From: Ilyonectria destructans
Lineage: Eukaryota; Ascomycota; Sordariomycetes; Hypocreales; Nectriaceae
Reading direction: 5' to 3'
Length of the DNA stretch: 64,000 bases
Assembly (NCBI GenBank): GCA_020740775.1
Contig: JAHEWK010000018.1
Span: forward strand, 806,001-870,000
Positions 54,243 through 64,000 of this stretch are shown one piece after another; within the stretch, counting starts at the first letter, position 1, and each line of letters begins with the position of its first letter. The position numbers and the translations under genes are program-made. The notes beneath the pieces were generated by a model. It saw nothing but the letters and a program-made list of their open reading frames with translations. It was not told where the DNA came from and searched no databases.

Positions 54243-54770
54243 ATATCCTGTATGACAGCGCGGCAACATGGAAATACCTGTCTCATTATCCATTATTATT
54301 GCTCCATGGGATGTGCGTTGGTTAGAAACGTTACTTGGTACAAGACTCTTTAGCCGAACATTCATTTCTCTAAAGATCATCCGCAACATCGAACGTTAAC
54401 TTCAAAGCAACCCTAACCAAGCCTCGTTGCCACCATGACATACCAACCTCTTCGATCGATGCTGTATTTGTAATTTAGAGGTTTTGCGAACTTCAATGGG
54501 TCTAAGAGGCGAGAAAATCTGCCCATTGGTGTTTTTATTTCTGATTAGTGTAGGGTAGGCTGACGTACTTGTAAACTGCAAAAGTGGAACGCTCCACTAG
54601 AGAGCTCACGTATTTCCGGATATTCCTGTTCAACAGTACTCATCTTTTAACCAACGCTGTGGTCAAATGATGTTCAAGATTATACCAATATGCACCATGT
54701 ATCCAAGCTAATCTATCAGAATACTCATCCCCATCAGAGCACCGCTTCGCTGATGACCGGGATCCAAATG
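54243..54770. other. Intergenic, nothing recognised
   Basis: 3' flank of the regulator at 54771. No feature. Confidence 0.4.
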
Positions 54771-56844
54771 CTATATAGACTCAGATAGAAATGATTCCGA
54801 TAAAAGTTCCTCCAAGAAGGAGTCATGGAATCCCCCGAAGGGCATCTGAAAGAAGCTATCGGCAACACCAGAGCCAAGTGGCTGGTCTTCTTGAGACTCC
54901 GCCACAGGGTGAACAAACTTGGTTGTAATTTGTATTGTAGCACTCGGAGACTCTGACGTTGATTGCAACATTGATGTGTCTCCTGGTACGGTTTGGGAGA
55001 TGCTGGGATTAAGAAGTTCCCACAGCAACTCGGGATCAAACCGAATTGTTGTACTTTCGGTACTCGTATCTTGAAACATCTCGTCGACTCTACATTGGAG
55101 AGCTTGCAAGACCTTGAGCTAGGGAGCGAGTTTAGCATTTGAACATCTACCGTGAGTGTGTCAATATACCTTGTGCGCAATATGGGGCCACATTATAGAC
55201 TGGCGTTTGAGAATTGTCTCGAATTTACCCATATTTTCTTTGGCCTGCGCAGCAACCTTCTCGTCTCGTGCAAATTGGAAGAGCCAAGGCACAGTTGCAG
55301 TCGCTGCGATTACCTGTCCGATTAGCGGATCTTCAATCCAGAATGATAAATCTTCGCACATCTGCACCAGACGTGCAACCCAGCGAGAATTGAACAAAGC
55401 ATGATCTACTGTCTGTTGAAGAAATGAGCGGGGTAGAGAGACATCTTTTAGCCCACGAAGGGCAACAAGGTGGATGAATGGGTTGTTCAGGGCACATTGT
55501 GTTGCGTGTGACATTATTTGCATCAACAACCAAGGGGTCCAGTATTCTCGATAACTCGAGAGGTCAGAGGGTGTTCGATCTGGGAACGAAACATTACGGA
55601 GAAGGTGTAGGTGAGAAATCTTGCATTCAAGCTCGTATACCTTGACCGCAAGCTGGTTATGCGTCGAGGTCGACAACCAGGGACTGTGGGTGGTTCCTGA
55701 CCGTATGTTATGGAGATACGAAATGATGTCCCCCCAGATAGATATGACTTGTAGGGAGTAGGCGTTAATCCCCAGATCTCGACTAATTGCTTCGTGGGCA
55801 TTAGAAAGGCCAGGACAATGACTCTTTCCGCTGGCGAAGGGTTCCAGAGACACAGGCCTAGAGGCGCTCTTGGGATAGTCTGGGTGGCGTGGAGTCTGCG
55901 TCAAGCATGTGAAATTGGGAGTGAAGGCTTTTTCCAAGATCATGATGCTCCAGTGGCACCTAGAGATAGTGTCCGCAATAGAGGCGTCATCCGAGAGGGT
56001 GCGTGTAGATGAGAGTCGCAACGTCTCTAATCTCGAAACAGTTCCGATGGCCATCCAAGCTCGAGCGGGCTCGCCAGCTAAGATATGATGAGCGAGTCTG
56101 AAGATTTGTTGAACAAATCCGCGTATACTTACCAATGATGTCACAAAGAGCCAGAAGGCAGATCGACTGCAGTACCTCGATTTCAGTTGCACCTTTCATG
56201 GACAAATCCATTGCAATGTTACGAGAACCAGCCGTGTAAAACCCAATGGCCTCATATTCCATACCCGAGTAGAACGAATGATTCGAGTGACGGAGTGCAA
56301 GGGCGAGAAATGCCCAACGAAGGTGATTTGGGAATGTTGCCAGTTCCTCTCGGAGACTGCTCAAGTTGAATAGTGGTAGCGGCTGGAAGTACATCTTCTC
56401 ACGATATATCTCGACGAAATGGTCCAGTACTTCTGGGGGCGGCTCGGGGGCAACCGGCGACCTGAGTGTGGCTTAGCGGATGGTTTAAAATGAAGCATTC
56501 ATAGTTGATTGGCTTACCATGAACTATTTGAGTGGCTGGGTATATCCAGGGTGCCATCAACGGCTGGGCCTAGTCGATTGCTAATTGGCCGGTCTGCAGT
56601 AACATTGGGAGCCCTCCTGAGCCCGGCCTTCGAGTTATATCGGGGAAGATATATGCAAGTTTGGTTAAGACGGCGGCAGAAAGAACAAATGGGCTGTTCT
56701 GCAGGACATTTCGTCTTCTTTTGCCTGAGGGTGTCACATCGATTGCATCAGCTCCCTGTCGGACTATGTCGTTCAGAATCCTTACCGACACGGCTCGCAT
56801 GAACGCCTCACGCGAGCGTTCCCACAAGGCATTGCTTTCCTCAT
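54771..56844 (-). CDS. Zn2Cys6 transcription factor with fungal_trans domain
   Basis: The model has five exons: 56786-56844, 56518-56724, 56133-56461, 55170-56077 and 54771-55118. All four introns (51-61 bp) are GT..AG and in phase. The protein has 616 residues. Exon 1 ends inside the zinc cluster: SCEPCR (Cys16, 19) joins QKKTKC (Cys26) in exon 2, then CSFCRRLNQTC (Cys33, 36, 43). Without splicing no zinc cluster can be read, which is strong support for the join. The middle-homology region follows (EVLDHFVEIYREKMYFQPLPL, LQSICLLALCDIIAGEPARAWMAIG), with a helical C-terminus and acidic/Phe-rich end (FFQMPFGGFHDSFLEELL) that may activate transcription. It is divergent from the flavin oxidase gene with 530 bp between starts, so it may control that gene. 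Confidence 0.85.
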
Positions 56845-57374
56845 TCTGAGTGGAGTTTGTGTGGCTCTTGTCAACACCCCCAGTTCTCGGTGTCCACATC
56901 CACGTTCAGATGTAGAATCAAAAACTCCGGGATCCGAAGTGGGGACGGAAAACACCAGAAAATCCGTGTGACTCCGCCGCTAGTCGTACACGTGACCGGA
57001 AATTTTACACACCTGCAGTCTACACGGTGACTTGCTATCTATATCTCAGGCCGGTGAGGATGACAGGTACCTCAATTGGATTGAGATAACAATGGTTCGA
57101 TAAGTGAGCTACAATCACACCCAACGGCTTTCATCGGCTCCTATATCACGTCCAACGTGTTCCTCGTTTGCCAATGACATGGTGGGGCTCGCTTGATTTT
57201 CCGTGCCCACCTCCCATCGTGACCATTGCAAATTCCGGCTGATGCGGTATGGGATGAGTATATGTTCCAGGAAAGACCGAGAGAATTCCAAAATATTCCA
57301 ATCCCTATACTATTCTCTGAGTCTTATTTATCTTTGCAGTTGTGTCTTTAGCGCAGGTCTCTTCACGAACCACA
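56845..57374. promoter_or_regulatory. Bidirectional promoter between the Zn2Cys6 regulator and the flavin oxidase
   Basis: 530 bp between divergent ATGs. Zn2Cys6 proteins bind paired CGG/CCG triplets. Several CCG or CGG triplets are present near 56920-57060 but no clear symmetrical pair was found by eye. Confidence 0.45.
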
Positions 57375-58749
57375 ATGCCCACTACTCCATCCAAAGATGC
57401 GCCACTGATCATTGTCGGTGCTGGCGTTTTTGGCCTCAGTCTTGCCTACGACCTCGCCGCAAACAGGAGCTACACCAATGTCACTGTTCTTGACCGTTAC
57501 ATGCCCCCGGTACCAGATGGCAGCAGCGTTGACGTGTCGCGCATCATTCGCTCGGAATATGCAGACCCGTTCTACTCAGCCCTTGCTGTCGACGCTATGG
57601 CAGAGTGGCGAAGCCCTGATTGGGCCTCGCAATACCATGAATCCGGCTTCATGATGCTGTCCACTCGCAACAACCCCTATATGCAGGGATATCGTGGCAT
57701 GCGTCAGGAGCAAAAGTCTCGGCAGCCCATGGAATTGTTTGAGGCCCATGAAGCCGACAAGCGAATTAAGAGCATCTATTCGGGTGTTCAAGCCGACCTC
57801 AAGGATGCAACAGTAATGCACAACAACATTGGCGGGTGGGCCGACGCTCACGGTGCTATCCGCGGCCTCGCTACTCGGTGCAGCTTGGCGGGTGTTTCAT
57901 TCGTCACTGGTGCACACGGCACCGTGGTTTCACTCGAAAGAGTCGGGTCTCGTGTCACTGGCGTCCAGACGGCTGCTGGAACCAAGATGTTTGCAGATAC
58001 GGTGGTTCTTGCTACTGGTGCTTGGACTAACGGTCTGGTTCCCGACATGAATCACAACCTCATGGCTGTTGGTCAGCCCGTGGGGTTTATCCAATTGAGC
58101 CCGGATGAGGCAAAGCGGATGAGTGCGATGCCCGTTATGATTAACATGGACACGGGTGTCTTTTGCTTCCCACCCACGCCAGATACGCATCAGCTGAAGC
58201 TTGCCCGCCACGGGTTTGGCTTTGCCACGCAGGTTCAAGTCGATACGGGTCGCGTCATCTCGACACCAAAACTTCGAGGCAACAATGCTGCCACTGGTTA
58301 CTTGCCCGATGATGCGGAGAAGGCGCTTCGAGAAGGAGCCAAGTCTTTCTTCCCCGAGGTTGGCGACCGTCCATGGGCCAATCTGAGAATGTGTTGGTAT
58401 ACAGACACTCCCAAGAGTGACTTTATGGTCGACTACCACCCAAGCATGGAGGGATTGTTCTTTGCGACAGGTGGTTCTGGACAGTGAGTGCCTTGTCCAC
58501 GTGCCCTATGCTCATCCCATTCGTCTTTCTAGGATGCTAACAGTTCGCCTCAGTGCCTTCAAGTTCCTCCCGGTCCTCGGAAAACACATCGCCAATTGTT
58601 TTGAGCGCAAGGCCACACCGGAACTCCAAGCCAAATGGGCTGCTCGACGCAGCGAGAGTGGGGATTCCAAGCAGGCGATGAGTGGAGATGGCAGTCGTGG
58701 CGGACCACAAATGCGGGTTTTGACAGGCAGGGAGCAGGCAAAGTTGTAA
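57375..58749 (+). CDS. FAD-dependent amine oxidase: fructosyl-amino-acid (amadoriase) / sarcosine oxidase type
   Basis: The model has two exons, 57375-58483 and 58554-58749, with a 70-bp intron (GTGAGT..CAG, GCTAAC branch site) that splits the His codon of GGSGHAFKFLPVLG. The protein has 434 residues. FAD-binding IIVGAGVFGLSLAYDLA is at residues 12-28. DVSRIIRSEYADPFYS follows, and the block MCWYTDTPKSDFMVD at about 338 carries the Cys that attaches FAD covalently in this family. Length and blocks match fungal amadoriases and saccharopine/sarcosine oxidases, which oxidise N-substituted amino acids to release H2O2. The C-terminus GREQAKL resembles a type 1 peroxisomal signal (AKL), which agrees with H2O2 production. 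Substrate choice among these is not decidable here. It faces the Zn2Cys6 regulator across a shared promoter. Confidence 0.88.
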
Positions 58750-58947
58750 GAAAGATGAATTTTTACTGCATAATGTACTGCCAGTCAGTTGGCTTAAAAT
58801 TGCGCAACCTGATATTTGCTAAGTAAGGTATTTCCATCGAATAATTCCATCTGGGTTGTGTAAGCGTGATTTGAGATGCAATGCTGTCCGGCGTACGCAA
58901 TGGCACAGCTTTCATAAGCAATTATTATTATACCAACGTTATGTACA

Positions 58948-61900
58948 CTAAGTTAGACTTCTATTCTTCAAAATGAGCTCCCCAATAGTAAACTTGAACA
59001 AAAGGACCCTCCCAGTCTGAGACCCAAGCACAATTGTCGACCCAGAGACCTCAACACAGTATGTGTTGGGTCGCAACGCTGGCGGTAACCAGAAAAATTT
59101 GGTGTCGTCCCACATTATCCAGCATCGGTCACCACTAATTCCATAGCCCGATCTGCAGTTTGAACAACCGCTGCGCCAATCAGTCGCTATAGGGAGAGAC
59201 CTATCAATAGAGACCGAGCCAAAATTAGTAAGTAGATGTTCCCTGTCAGTATCGAAATCGAAACGGGACGGGTAGAAGCCAAGGTTGATGTCTCGGATCC
59301 GTTCGCCACTTGAAATATCCCAGATCTCCACGAAGTCATCACTGCCCAAGGCCAGATACTTGGAATCATGGGTGAAGCTGACACTCCGTAGACCCAGGAT
59401 GTCTAACTCACCGCCACAAATTGTCTTCCCTGTTTCCATCTGCAATACTCGAAATCGATAAACCCCATCTCCATCGCCAGATTCGCAATACATAAATACG
59501 GCGACTAATTTGGAGTCTGGAGAGACGGCAAGAGTTTCGGTACCCTCTTCCAGGCCCTTGATCGTCCAAATCAGCTTGCCAGTATCCACACTCCAAATCC
59601 TTAAGTCGGGATTGCCACTGCAGTCTTTGGACGGATAGGATAAAGCCGCCACAAGCGTAGAGTCAGGGGAGAATACCTGTTTGAAAATTGGCCCTGATCC
59701 CTTGAATCTATAATTGCAATGTAATGTCTCCCCCGCCAGAAGAAGTAAGAGATTGTTCTTTTGGATCAGCGTAATCGACTGCCCGTTTGGAGAAAATGAA
59801 ACCTGCTGCGAACCAACAATGCTAAGCTTGCGGACGCACTGGCCTGTGTCTACTCTCCATACCCATAGGGTCTCTGATTCCAAAGACCGTGCAAATATAA
59901 GTTTGGAATTTGAGTAGAATGCAAGTGATCTAATCTTCTCATCGCCATGTTCGAGATCTCGATGCAAACACTCGCCGGTATCAATATTCCACACTCGCAC
60001 CTTTCCTCTCTCAGAGCTCGAAGCTACAAGCGTACGGCCTGGTGATACTATCACAGACTTAATAGAGTCATGGTCCGCTGCCGGCTGACGGGTGTCTTCA
60101 TCAGAATTGACTCGCCAAATCCGAACAGTTCTGTCGTGCGCTCCCGACGCAATCAGGCTCATGTCTGGAGAAAAAGACATCGTTGCCGGCAGGGAAGAGT
60201 GACCGTTGAGAACGTGAAGGCACTCCCCCGTGGCCACTTTCCAGGTCCTGACTGATCTGTCCTGGGAGAATGATCCCAAAATCGTGTAATCTGGTGAAAA
60301 CTCGGTTCCAAAGACAGGTTTCCCATGTCCCTTTAGTGATTGAATAACTTTGTTCGAGTCTACCCACCGGATTTGAATGATCTTGTCATCCTCCTTCAGA
60401 GCACCCGCCACCATGAATGAGGAGTCTCCGATGAAAGCAAATGAAAATGCTCCCATTAAGAAGTTTCGACAAAATCCCGCGTTTCTGCTACTTTTTCGAA
60501 TGCAATCACCAGTATCAACCGTCCATATGGCATAGTCACCCGACCACCTCGCCAATGTCGCAAGAATCTTAGAGTCAGGTGAGAAGATCAGCGAAACAGA
60601 TCTGCCTATATAGGGGTATTTTGATTCTGGAAGGTCGGTTGTGCATGCAAACGGAAAATCGTCAGGTTCAATGTCTTGTACGCGATCAAGCGTATCCAGA
60701 CGCAAAATCCGTAGAGTTTCTCGTCTCGATATAAACGCAAGGAGTTTCGAGTCTGATGAAAACTGAAACTCCCCCGAATAGTTTTGTGAACATGTCTGGA
60801 ATTTCCTTATACGATGGCCCGTATCTCCTCTACAGAGTTGAAGATCTCCATTGAGACAGGCGAAGGCTATCAATGACGAATCCGGGGAGAACTTGACATT
60901 TCGAACTTCAACCATGTCCGCTTCGAGTTCTCTGATGCATTGACCGGTGTCCGCCTGACAGATTCGAACAGTTTTGTCGAGGGAGGCAGAGGCTATGAGC
61001 GAAGAGTCTGGAGAAAATGAAACGGCAGTAACCCACGAGTCATGGCCTTCAATAACCTGTTGGCATTGGTCCCAGTTCTGTTCAGGTTCGGGAACAAGAG
61101 ATATCCATTGAGGTGATCTGTCCCAGAAAGTCGAACGTATCACACTGCTTTTCGGGGTGAAAACAAGGAGTGAGGAGTATAGCTGAAGAGGTGATGAGTC
61201 AATGACAGCAAAGTTTGTCTGAATGAAACGATAAGCTTCTCGCAGAAACTTGCTAAGCTTTCCACATTGGCTATTCTAGATCAGTATTAGCCTGTACCTT
61301 CCAACAATGATTGTGGTAGTTTCTTACCTGCATAAGCGCCCGTAAAAGCTTCACGATTTGAAACCCTTCAGCAGATCGCCTGATCAGGCTAAGAACTTCC
61401 AACCAATGAAGAAAATGTCGAGTCAAGAAGTCGAGAACCTCCTCATCACTGCAAAAGCCTCGCTCGGAGTTTTGCAAATGATAAGCCCAGTAGCAGCAAG
61501 CATATTGTAATTCCATTGGAATACAGGAGGCAATTTGCCTCGGTGGAACCGCTAAGGAATCAGTCCCCGGTGCTATGAGGTTGCAAATGTCTTCTCTCAG
61601 GCATTTATCCATAACGCGAAGGCAGTTTGCCGCAGTCTGTGCATGGGCTTGCTTCTCATCCACCCAGAATTGATTCGTCCTAATCTTTTCTGGATCCAGA
61701 AGGAAATCTCGGAACGACAGATGAAGTAATCTGATTGGAGAATTCGAGGATCTTGGAACATCTAGCACTGAATGAAGCATGTCCAATCTCACATCGATTG
61801 TATCTCTCGAGATATCAAGAAGTTGGGCCAGAGCAGATGCTGAGAGCGGTTTTTCGAGGACGACAATGGTGCCAACAATGTGCCGGAACTCTTTGAGGAC

Positions 61901-63439
61901 TCCATCCTGCTCGCGGACTGAAAGCCCTGTCAATTGTTGCTCCAGTGGTGGCAGGTATGTCGCCTCCAACTTGGATTCTTGACTCCTCGATTTGTAAGCC
62001 AGCACTTTTTGTAATTGCTGATTGGGAGTGCCACATTTTCGATCTGACAGAAAGCGACAAACCGTGGCCGCAAAAATGAACAGCGGTACAGACATCTGGA
62101 CTAAACTCTTGTAGTCATTCAAATCGGGCCAACTTCCGGGAAGCTTTCTCTCCTCTGGAACTGATGCGTCATAGGAACGCCTGATTTCTGTAAGCCTCTC
62201 CTTGAAAAATACTGTAAGATCGTGCTCGATGATAGTCTCCGGTATTTCGTGAAGTACGACATTTTGGTAACTGCCGTGAATTGCGCTGAACCCCAAACGG
62301 ATTGGTAATTCAGGTCGACTGGTTATCAGTGCCCTGATTTTCAGGCTTTTGACTTGGCTGAAACGAGCAAGAAGGTCGATTAATCGCCTGATATCACCAT
62401 CTCCATCGCATTCATCCAGAGCGTCGACAACAAGAACAAGCGTGTCTTTCTCACAGGTTTGAGATGACAATAAAGGCTGGAGAATGAGTTTGTCAAATTG
62501 CTCTCCTGCTGCCTTTCCTGTGAGAGATGGATCGTCATCGATGGCGGCTTTCATGTGCAAGGCGAGATCAGGCTTGAACCGAACAAGTTGAGAGGCAACA
62601 GTCGTGTAGAATCTGGATATGTTTCCTCGATCAGGCTCACCCCTTTTGAAGAGGAAGCTGGCACCAAGAATGTTTCGTTTGGCTGAACTTGTCGCGACGG
62701 TGCGGGATATAGTTGATTTTCCAGTGCCAGCCATTCCACTCAACCAGAATATGGTCTGGGCGAGGCGACTATTCACCCAAGAATCGATTTCTTGAAGCAA
62801 CTCCACCCGAGTATTCTCCAAGCATATACTGTTATGCTCTTCCGCGTGGGAGTTGTACCATGCTCCCATTGCGATGGGTAACGTGTCCAGAACTCTTCGT
62901 TGATCCATGCTTTCCACAGTATTGACCACTTTGTCAGTCTTGGAATCAACGTCGAGTAGTATGGCACTTCAACATATGTTAGTAAAATGGGTTTTTGTTA
63001 TTTGATCCAAATATGCATACGTTTGGTCCAGCTGTAGCGCGAGTCCAACCCGATGTGAGCATTGCCTGACGCTTTGAATGATGCGGTCCAGCTCACTGCT
63101 CTGAAACGGCCATTTCAACGCCCTGATACCCATTCGCGTCATGGCTTTGGAACTTGACGAAGGCTGAAGAGTCTTTTCCAGCTTGGAAAGTAATCCGAAA
63201 CTGGACTGAAGTGTTTGATCCAAATCTCGCGAGGTTTTGAGCCTTGAACCCGGCTGACTGTCGAGGAGCATTTTGGCATTTTCAACGACGCGTTGCAGCT
63301 CCTTCACCTCTTTGTGCAGCTCGTCGATGTCATTTTTCGCTTTTTTTACATCCTTGGCGTATCGGAAACAGAGCGATATAACTTTGAAGGACAAGTCAAT
63401 AATGTCAACAGCACTGGCAGCCACGCCAAGCCCCTCCAT
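58948..63439 (-). CDS. NACHT-WD40 STAND protein (fungal NLR-like) with N-terminal helical domain
   Basis: The model has three exons: 63021-63439, 61328-62966 and 58948-61275. The introns are 62967-63020 and 61276-61327, both GT..AG and in phase, and the protein has 1461 residues. Residues 1-139 form a helical N-terminal domain (VDIIDLSFKVISLCFRYAKD) of the type found on fungal STAND proteins. It resembles the Helo-like/NACHT-associated N-terminal domains that signal in incompatibility. The NACHT domain has the P-loop GMAGTGKST at about 215-223 and Walker B with LVLVVDALDECDGDGD. The linker AVIDSSPLQLYSSLLVFTP is typical. About 13 WD40 units follow from residue 760 to the end. Unlike recently amplified arrays, these repeats are diverged. 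The expected role is non-self or damage sensing leading to a cell-death-like response. No expression signals noted. Confidence 0.88.
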
Positions 63440-64000
63440 ATTGAACGGGAGGATGGTGGCGGAGGAAAGAATCGGTACTCTGTTGATGGGATAATGATGA
63501 TGGATGAGGGAAAAAAGAGAAATCTGGAGAGAAATCAGCCGAGGCTCTAATAGTGAATCATTTAGTAAAGCAGTAATATTCGCATATGCTATTAGGCATA
63601 TTTGGCATTTTGGAATTCACCTAGTACTTAGCCTGGCGGAAAGTGCATGTTCAAAGCATTCCATCCAATAACAAGAAACGGCGCAGCGTCATGCAGCAGG
63701 CTGCATCTGCACGTTTCACTACAAGGCATATTTCGGCAATTGCTCGGTTGGTAGAGCTTTTTGGTGGAAGCACCGCCTCTGTCGATTATAGCAAGGCTGC
63801 CCCCTTGAGAACTGGACATTCAGACGATAGTTGGTCTGGTTAGTCACTTTTCAAGCCATTCGTAGTATCATTCGGCGACGATTTGACGATAGTCATGTCT
63901 GACATTAAGCATTTCGCTGGAGAATCGTGGACCTGGGGATTACCACATCTATCTACAGCCCTCAATGAGCGAGAGATACGACTAGCTCTATCTTCGACCG
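63440..64000. other. Upstream region of the NACHT-WD40 gene
   Basis: Promoter side. Nothing recognised. A D-arm-like string near 63740 does not extend into a tRNA. Confidence 0.4.

Noticed and set aside
63735..63780. tRNA-like D-arm string
   Set aside because: A D-arm-like stem-loop is present but anticodon and T arms with TTCGA do not follow.

Overview
The window is nuclear DNA of a filamentous ascomycete. The evidence is short introns of about 47-79 bp with GT..AG ends and CTAAC/CTGAC-like branch sites, typical fungal families (Zn2Cys6 regulators, fungalysin, F-box/ankyrin proteins, NACHT STAND proteins), and an AT-rich island whose transition-only changes look like repeat-induced point mutation (RIP). 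The gene set suggests Sordariomycetes, perhaps Hypocreales, but that is an inference. No bacterial operons, CRISPR arrays or convincing RNA genes were seen. Spliced models below were built by eye from splice signals, reading frame and family knowledge.

Layout. 1-935: 3' end of an ankyrin-repeat STAND-type gene cut by the window edge. 1.6-6 kb: a phytanoyl-CoA dioxygenase-like gene and a DUF3604/PHP-like gene. 7.6-11.3 kb: a frameshifted GT90/CAP10 glycosyltransferase and a gutted amino-acid permease pseudogene. 12-16.7 kb: an alpha/beta hydrolase and a membrane-anchored LtaS-like sulfatase-fold protein. 18.8-21.7 kb: two pseudogenes (a ZZ-finger protein and an amidinotransferase). 22-24.2 kb: a five-exon fungalysin (M36). 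25.7-27.5 kb: oleate hydratase. 28.8-29.8 kb: F-box/ankyrin protein. 32.4-36.8 kb: a divergent pair, one a membrane-anchored protein of unknown family and the other a trypsin-like protease domain joined to a coiled coil and two membrane helices. 37.1-38.3 kb: RIP-like AT island containing a possible solo LTR. 38.6-46.3 kb: flavin monooxygenase with an NTF2-like N-terminus, acetate/ammonium (Ato/GPR1) transporter, large Zn2Cys6 regulator. 47.2-50 kb: secreted DOMON/AA8-like cytochrome and the decayed C-terminal half of another regulator. 50.3-51.9 kb: calpain-like protease. 54.8-58.7 kb: Zn2Cys6 regulator divergent from an amadoriase/sarcosine-oxidase-type flavoenzyme. 58.9-63.4 kb: a complete NACHT-WD40 STAND (fungal NLR-like) gene.

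The overall picture is an accessory, possibly subtelomeric, region. NLR-type genes lie at both ends, a protease/membrane pair of NLR-associated style lies in the middle, at least five genes are broken, and one island looks RIP-treated. The most interesting candidate system is the divergent 32387-36814 pair. The regulator/oxidase pair at 54.8-58.7 kb is the clearest functional neighbourhood.
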